From a bacterium (GTDB lineage: Bacteria; Planctomycetota; J058; JAJDCP01): DNA of 17,826 bases. How positions within the stretch are numbered: position 1 is the first letter of the stretch; every line of letters begins with the position of its first letter. Location: assembly GCA_030428695.1 (NCBI GenBank), contig JAUIEM010000198.1:1-17826 (forward strand). Reading direction: 5' to 3'. Positions 13,327 through 17,826 of this stretch are shown one piece after another. Under the pieces are notes generated by a model. That model worked only from the letters and a program-made list of their open reading frames with translations. It was not told where the DNA came from and ran no database searches. Made by a program: the position numbers and the translations under genes.

Positions 13327-14849
13327 GGCTTCGGCAGCGGCCCGAGCTCGAGCAGGAACAGCTCGGTGACCAGCCAGGCGATCAGGAACAGCACGCTGGC
13401 GATGCCGAGGAACATCACCGCCTCGCCGACGCCGATGCCGCGCCGCAATGGCGCTCCGCGCACGGGCGCGAGCGGCTCGGAGACCGGCTCCGAGCTGACG
13501 ACGCTCGGCACCGCCGCGAGCAGGTCTTCGGCCGAGGACTCGTCGTCTTCCCGGTCCGTGCCCGCCGGCGGCCGCTTCGGCAGAGGCGTGCGCCGCTTGG
13601 GTACCGGGGTGGCCCGCTTGGGCACCAGCGTCGCCCGCGCCTGGGGAATCGGGGTCGGCCGCGGGGGAGCTTCCGCCGCCTTCCCGTCCATCGCGTCGAG
13701 CATCGCGTGAAAGTCCTGCCCCGCCGGCTCGACGGCGGGCGTGCCGGCCGCTGGCGTCGGCTCGTCGGTCGGGGGGTAGGCGTCCGCGAGCACGGACAGC
13801 GGGGCGATCAGGGCGTCGGCGCTGCTCGCCCGGCGCTGGAGCTCTTTCTCCAGCATGTCGCCGACCAGGCTGCGCAGCTTGGACGGGACGTGGGGCGGCA
13901 GCTTGGCGACGCGTTTGTCAATGCTCTTGTGGAAGGTCAGCGCTTCCTTGGCCGTCACCCCCGGCACCGCGCACTTCCCCGTGAGGCAGTGGAACAGGAT
14001 CAGGCCGAGGGCGTACACGTCCGAGGCCGGACTGCGCGGCTCCTTGCGCGCCTCCTCGGGCGACCGGAAGCGCGCCCACTCGATCTCCTGGCGGGTGCTG
14101 CGCAGCGGACGCTTCGAGCAGGGCGGCGGCGGCTCGACGAAGACGTCGTTGCCCTCGAGCCAGATCAGCTCGGGCCGCAGGTTGTAGTAGGTGCACTGCG
14201 CGGCGTGCAGGACCTTGAGGTAGCGGGCGACCGTCAGGCCGACCTGGATCGCGAGCGGCAGATCGAGGGGCCCGCGGAACAATCGCGTGGAGAGCTGGGT
14301 CCCCGTGCTCCAGCGCTGGAGCACGTAGGGCCTTCCCTCATGCTCGCCGCCCGGCCCAAGGGACAGCACGTTCTGGAAGCGCAGGCCCCGGTTGCGCTCG
14401 ACCTCCTTGCTGAACCGCCCGGCCCGCGCGGGCTCGGGTTCCTTCAAGATCAGCATTTGATGACGCTCGCCGCCGCTCTCGACCAGCAGGCGCTGCACGT
14501 CCCGGCTGCCGCCGAGCTCGGCGAGCACGCGGTGGCCGGCGATCTCCTTCCCGATCCACTCGTTCGAGCCCGGTGTGAAGCGCAGCTCCGTCGAGCCGAC
14601 GGTGACCAGGTCGCCGAACTTCAGCGGCGCATCGTCGACGGGCTGGCCGTTGAGCAGGGTGCCGTTGCGGCTCCCGAGGTCGCGCACGACGTGGCTGCCG
14701 GCGACCGCGAGGATCGCCGTGTTCTGCCGGGAGATGCGCTCGTCGTCGACGACCACGTCGCAGGTGCGCTGACGCCCGACCACCAGGTAGTCCCACAGCA
14801 CGTAGTCGGTGCCGATGTTCGGACCGGATTCGACGACGAGGCGGGCCAT
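13323..14849 (-). CDS. FHA domain - pseudokinase - C-terminal transmembrane protein
   Basis: The 508-aa protein starts at ATG 14849 behind GAGAGGAGC. Residues 1-95 are an FHA phosphothreonine-binding domain (GRQRTCDVVVDDERISRQ, DLGSRNGTLLNG). Residues 105-355 have a Ser/Thr-kinase fold: the VAIK lysine may survive (LILKEP), FRSPEEA replaces the APE region, and SDVYALGLILFHCLTGK is typical of the C-lobe. The catalytic loop HRDLKPEN reads YYNLRPEL (221-228) and DFG is replaced by VEP (238-240), so phosphotransfer is unlikely. A Pro-rich linker (360-470) contains near-repeats of TxxPKR. A single TM helix (about 474-500) near the C-terminus would anchor the protein with its domains in the cytosol. 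It may be a phosphorylation-reading scaffold. It is second in the operon, 46 nt after the 169-aa gene. Confidence 0.88.
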   Translation of the reverse strand: MARLVVESGPNIGTDYVLWDYLVVGRQRTCDVVVDDERISRQNTAILAVAGSHVVRDLGSRNGTLLNGQPVDDAPLKFGDLVTVGSTELRFTPGSNEWIGKEIAGHRVLAELGGSRDVQRLLVESGGERHQMLILKEPEPARAGRFSKEVERNRGLRFQNVLSLGPGGEHEGRPYVLQRWSTGTQLSTRLFRGPLDLPLAIQVGLTVARYLKVLHAAQCTYYNLRPELIWLEGNDVFVEPPPPCSKRPLRSTRQEIEWARFRSPEEARKEPRSPASDVYALGLILFHCLTGKCAVPGVTAKEALTFHKSIDKRVAKLPPHVPSKLRSLVGDMLEKELQRRASSADALIAPLSVLADAYPPTDEPTPAAGTPAVEPAGQDFHAMLDAMDGKAAEAPPRPTPIPQARATLVPKRATPVPKRRTPLPKRPPAGTDREDDESSAEDLLAAVPSVVSSEPVSEPLAPVRGAPLRRGIGVGEAVMFLGIASVLFLIAWLVTELFLLELGPLPKP

Positions 14850-14895
14850 CGGGCTCCTCTCTGCGAAGGGGGGAGCCCCCGGTCGTGGCGGCGCG

Positions 14896-15405
14896 TTACT
14901 TGTTGAACTGGTCCTGGTCCGGGAAGGACAGGTCGTGGGACTCGAACATCCAGGCGTCGGAATCGGGCGGGATCACGAGCTGGCCGGTGGTCGCCTTGCG
15001 GACGAGCAGCGACAGGCTGTTGCAGACCAGCAGCGGGGCGAGATCCTGCACCTCGACGCGCTCGTCGGTGGCGAGCGCCCAGGCGAGCGGGGCCGCCTGC
15101 TCGAGCGGCAGGCTGGGATCGAAGATGCGCTCGTAGAGCTCTTCCTCGTCGAGCTGCCCGACCTCGTGCCGCAGGTTCCCGACGGCGGCGTCGAGCTGCG
15201 CCTCGAGCCAGGCGGCCATGCGGCCTTCCTTGTCGTGGGACAGCTGGTGCGCGGCCTCGATGGTCGAGGCGGCGTTGTCGAAGCTCTCCCACAGCTCGCT
15301 GGAGCGGCTCGTGATCGCGTTGGCCACCTCACGCCAGTCGAGGAGCCCCGACACGACGAAGGTGACGATGTGGCAGCCCAATTCCCAGATCCTGGGTCGC
15401 TGCAT
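14896..15405 (-). CDS. hypothetical 169-aa protein, first gene of the operon with the FHA pseudokinase
   Basis: The start is ATG 15405 with GGGAG upstream, and the stop is TAA. I do not recognise a family. The N-terminus is mildly hydrophobic (about 7-22) but does not look like a signal peptide or a firm TM segment. The middle (about 35-130) is helical and acidic, and the C-terminus ends in an acidic/aromatic tail (SDAWMFESHDLSFPDQDQF). Its own promoter lies at 15466-15438, and its operon partners are the FHA-pseudokinase, NadD-AsnRS and DUF3047 proteins. Pairing with the FHA protein is the simplest guess from context. Confidence 0.78.
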   Translation of the reverse strand: MQRPRIWELGCHIVTFVVSGLLDWREVANAITSRSSELWESFDNAASTIEAAHQLSHDKEGRMAAWLEAQLDAAVGNLRHEVGQLDEEELYERIFDPSLPLEQAAPLAWALATDERVEVQDLAPLLVCNSLSLLVRKATTGQLVIPPDSDAWMFESHDLSFPDQDQFNK

Positions 15406-15437
15406 GTGCGTGCTCCCGAGTGCAGTCTTGCGATGGG

Positions 15438-15466
15438 ACGATACCTGACGCGCCCCGCCGCGTCAA
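15438..15466 (-). promoter_or_regulatory. operon promoter upstream of the 169-aa gene
   Basis: On the minus strand, -35 TTGACG (15466-15461), an exact 17-bp spacer and -10 TATCGT (15443-15438). Transcription would start near 15431, about 26 nt before ATG 15405. It should drive the whole operon down to the DUF3047 gene. Confidence 0.65.
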
Positions 15467-15681
15467 CCCACCGGCCCAGGAGGCGGCCTGTGCGGGAGCC
15501 TCGCGCGCTCCCCTCCCCCCTGCCTGCCAAGCGGCCCGCGGCCGTCCAGGCCGGGCGGCGGAGACAGCCCCGGCGGAGCGCCGCCTGGGAAAAGTGATCC
15601 GAAGGAACAAGTCAGCGCGATCCCCTGCCGCCGCCGAGGCAGCATCGTCTCGCGCCCGCCGGACTCCGCCCCCACCCGGTC
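15467..15681. other. non-coding stretch between EF-G terminator and operon promoter
   Basis: The full gene-free gap is 15406-15744 and includes the promoter and the terminator listed here. The remainder contains no convincing gene. Frames open across it are Pro/Arg/Ala-rich and lack RBSs. One interrupted inverted repeat is visible (CCAG 15546-15549 plus GCGGCG 15555-15560 against CGCCGCCTGG 15579-15588), beside CTTTTCC on the minus strand. No function is assigned. Confidence 0.5.
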
Positions 15682-15719
15682 CAAAGAGCGGGCCCGCCGC
15701 GGCATCCCGGGCGGGCCTG
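15682..15719 (-). terminator. hairpin terminator after the EF-G paralogue
   Basis: GGCCCGCC (15691-15698) pairs with GGCGGGCC (15710-15717) around an 11-nt loop. On the minus strand the stem is followed by CGCTCTTTGG, a short U-rich tail. It begins about 26 nt after the EF-G stop, as expected for a factor-independent terminator. Confidence 0.6.
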
Positions 15720-15744
15720 GAGAGCTGCGAGCCGGAGGTCGCGA

Positions 15745-17736
15745 TCAGTGATCGTCGTCCTTCTTGACCTTCGCGTACTCCTTGATCAGCGCCTGCTGGA
15801 CGTTGCCCGGCACGGTCGCATAGTGGGAGGGCTCGAAGTGGTAGCTGCCCTCGCCCCCGGTCATCGCCTTGAGGGTCGCATTGTAGCTCTGGATCTCGGA
15901 GAGCGGGACGTCGCAGGTGATCGTCGCCATGTCGCCCTCGAAGACCGTGTTCGTCACCTGGCCCCGGCGGTGGCCGCTGACGTCGGCGGTCACGTCGCCG
16001 ACGTTGTCGGTCGGCACGGTGACCTCCATCGTCACGATCGGCTCGAGGATCACCGGCTTCGCGCCCGCGATCGCCTGCTTGAAGCCCCAGCGGCCGGCCT
16101 TCTGGAAGGCGACGTCCTTGCTGTCGACCGGGTGCTCCTTGCCGTCGTAGATGTTGACCTTGACGTCGACGACCTGGTAGCCGGCGATCGCCCCCTCGGC
16201 CATCGCGTCCCGGACGCCCTTCTCGATCGAGGGCATGAAGTTCTTGCCGATGTTGCCGCCGACGACGGACCACTCGAACTCGAAGCCCAGGTCGCGCTCG
16301 AGGGGCTCGACCTTCATCCACACCTCGGCGAACTCGCCGGCGCCACCGGTCTGCTTCTTGTGCCGGTACTTGACGTCCGCGCTGCCGCTGATCGTCTCCC
16401 GGTAGGGAATGCGCGGCGGCTTGGTGGTCAGCTCGACCTTCGCGAGCCTCTGCAGGCGCTTGAGCATCACCTGCAGATGCATGCCCGAGGTGCCGTAGAT
16501 CACGAGGTCGTGGGTGACCGCGTCGCGATGCACGACAAAGGTCGGGCAGTACTCGCCGAAGCGGTTCAGCCCGTCGATCAGCTTGCCGAGGGCGTCGCGC
16601 GACTCGGTGTCGAGGGCGAGGCCGACCATCGGCGTCGGGAACTTCGGCGGAGCCGGCGGGTCGTCGAGCTTCTCCGCGCTGAGCACGTCGCCGACCAGCA
16701 GATGGTCGAGCTTCGGGATCACGGCGATGTCGCCGGGCTTCATCTTCTCCATCTTGTCGCGGCTGCTGCCCTGCGCGCGGAACATGCCGCCGATCTTCTC
16801 GGTCGCGCCGGTGCGGTGGACGTGCACCGAGGTCGCGCCCTCGAGCGTGCCGTTCAGGCAGCGCACGTAGGTCAGCTTACCGGACTTCGAGCCCTGGATC
16901 TTGAACACGATCGCGACGAAGTTGTCCGCGGCCGGCGCGAACGGCTCGCCGCTCTCGGTCACGACCTGGCGCTGGTTGGGGAAGCCCTTGACGATCGCGT
17001 TGAGCAGGTGGCTGATGCCGACGCCTTTCTCGGCCGAAGTCGGCAGGATCGGGAACAGCGTGGCACCCTTGACCGCCGCCTTGAAGGCCGTCTCGATCTC
17101 CTCGAGGGTGAACTCCTCCTCCTCGAGGTAGCGCATCATCATCTCTTCGTCGTTCTCGACCACCGCCTCGATCAGCGGCCCGTTGGCCGCCTTGGCGGCG
17201 TCCGAGGTGCCGCTGATCGCGGACTCGACCGAGGTGAACTTCGGGCCGTCGCCGTCGGGGACCGCCATCGCGACGCAGGCGTCGCCGAAGGCGCTGCGGA
17301 TGTTCGCGACCGACTTCTCCCAGCTCGCGTTCGGCGTGTCGAGGCGCGTCACGACGAAAGCGCGCGGCTTCTTCAACTCGCTGGCGGCCTTCCACAGCCG
17401 GCGGTGGGTGACCTTGATGCCGTCCTTGGCATCGACGCAGAACAGCACGACATCGGCGGCAGCGAAGGCCGCCAGCGGCTCTGCGACGAAGTCCAGCGGA
17501 CCGGGCGTGTCGATGAACTGCAGGCGCTTGCCATCGAACTTGCAGTGGGCGACCGCCATGTCGATGCTGCCCTTCCGGTCCTTCTCATCCTCTTCGACAT
17601 CGAGAATCGAGCTGCCGTCGTTCACCCGCCCGAAGCGGCTGACGGCCTTGGTGTCGAACAGGATACGCTCGATCAGCGTGGTCTTTCCCGAGCCGCCGTG
17701 GCCGACGACGGCCAGGCTGCGAATCATCTTCGTCAT
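15745..17736 (-). CDS. fusA: elongation factor G-like GTPase paralogue (EF-G2 type)
   Basis: The 663-aa protein follows the EF-G plan: GTPase domain with P-loop GHGGSGKT (12-19), G3 DTPG (76-79) and TRLD in place of NKxD (130-133), then domain II, domain III, a domain IV with YRHKKQTGGAGEFAEVW, and domain V ending in FEPSHYATVPGNVQQALI. It is shorter than housekeeping EF-G (about 690-700 aa) and resembles the EF-G-2 paralogues known from Thermus. The switch I motif RGITI reads RKGSID, and the catalytic-His motif DTPGHVDF reads DTPGPLDF (Pro80). It is therefore unlikely to be the main translocase. The start is ATG 17736, with GAGG eight bases upstream. The gene stands alone, without rpsL/rpsG/tuf neighbours, which also points to a secondary paralogue. 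Confidence 0.9.
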   Translation of the reverse strand: MTKMIRSLAVVGHGGSGKTTLIERILFDTKAVSRFGRVNDGSSILDVEEDEKDRKGSIDMAVAHCKFDGKRLQFIDTPGPLDFVAEPLAAFAAADVVLFCVDAKDGIKVTHRRLWKAASELKKPRAFVVTRLDTPNASWEKSVANIRSAFGDACVAMAVPDGDGPKFTSVESAISGTSDAAKAANGPLIEAVVENDEEMMMRYLEEEEFTLEEIETAFKAAVKGATLFPILPTSAEKGVGISHLLNAIVKGFPNQRQVVTESGEPFAPAADNFVAIVFKIQGSKSGKLTYVRCLNGTLEGATSVHVHRTGATEKIGGMFRAQGSSRDKMEKMKPGDIAVIPKLDHLLVGDVLSAEKLDDPPAPPKFPTPMVGLALDTESRDALGKLIDGLNRFGEYCPTFVVHRDAVTHDLVIYGTSGMHLQVMLKRLQRLAKVELTTKPPRIPYRETISGSADVKYRHKKQTGGAGEFAEVWMKVEPLERDLGFEFEWSVVGGNIGKNFMPSIEKGVRDAMAEGAIAGYQVVDVKVNIYDGKEHPVDSKDVAFQKAGRWGFKQAIAGAKPVILEPIVTMEVTVPTDNVGDVTADVSGHRRGQVTNTVFEGDMATITCDVPLSEIQSYNATLKAMTGGEGSYHFEPSHYATVPGNVQQALIKEYAKVKKDDDH

Positions 17737-17826
17737 CGATCAACCTCGTCTGGGGGACTGCCAGGGAGTGGCTCGAGCACCGGGGCTTGGATCGACGAAC
17801 CCGCGGGCCGAGTCAGCGCACCACAG

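Noticed and set aside
11011..13710. A plus-strand open frame of ~900 codons opposite asnS, nadD and the FHA gene
   Set aside because: Its translation is low-complexity and matches nothing, while the opposite strand encodes three families with intact motifs. GC-rich third positions keep antisense frames open.
15420..15767. 115-codon plus-strand frame in the 339-nt gap
   Set aside because: No RBS, Pro/Arg/Ala-rich composition, runs over the operon promoter and the EF-G terminator and into the EF-G 3' end.

Overview
This is a gene-dense, very GC-rich window (third codon positions almost all G or C, so many antisense frames are also open). It has the look of a chromosomal core region of a free-living, high-GC, probably Gram-negative bacterium. 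Export-type N-termini, a membrane histidine kinase, FHA and DUF3047 proteins, an EF-G paralogue and sigma70-type promoters (TTGAC[AG], 16-17 bp spacer, TAnnnT-like -10) are all present. MutY and the small Cys-rich protein after mnmA resemble actinobacterial versions, while the rest recalls Planctomycetota, Myxococcota or Acidobacteriota. I cannot place the phylum from sequence alone. I see no tRNA, rRNA, CRISPR array, insertion sequence or phage gene.

Layout. 1-884 (+): 3' part of mutY. 977-2446 (+): an unrecognised basic 489-aa protein behind the best promoter in the window. 6205-2466 (-): a tightly packed operon hemL, histidine kinase, stand-alone receiver, hemB, in which the two-component pair sits between two genes of the C5 heme/tetrapyrrole pathway. 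7395-6310 (-): secreted phospholipase-D-family protein, divergent from 7564-8016 (+), a small exported TPR protein. 9075-8158 (-) argF and 9220-10257 (+) mnmA diverge from back-to-back promoters, and mnmA is followed by a small Cys-motif protein (10296-10667). 15405-10675 (-): a second operon of a 169-aa unknown, an FHA/pseudokinase/TM protein, one continuous nadD-asnS reading frame, and an exported DUF3047 protein. 17736-15745 (-): an EF-G-like GTPase paralogue followed by a hairpin terminator.

Most notable points: (i) nadD and asnS form one uninterrupted 632-codon frame with no stop between two apparently complete enzymes; (ii) a sensor kinase and an OmpR-type receiver that lacks its DNA-binding domain are embedded by stop/start overlaps between hemL and hemB; (iii) the EF-G paralogue has Pro where translational GTPases carry the catalytic His; (iv) the FHA protein carries a kinase fold without its catalytic residues; (v) two operon junctions use the same unusual TTGA overlap (TTG start, TGA stop).
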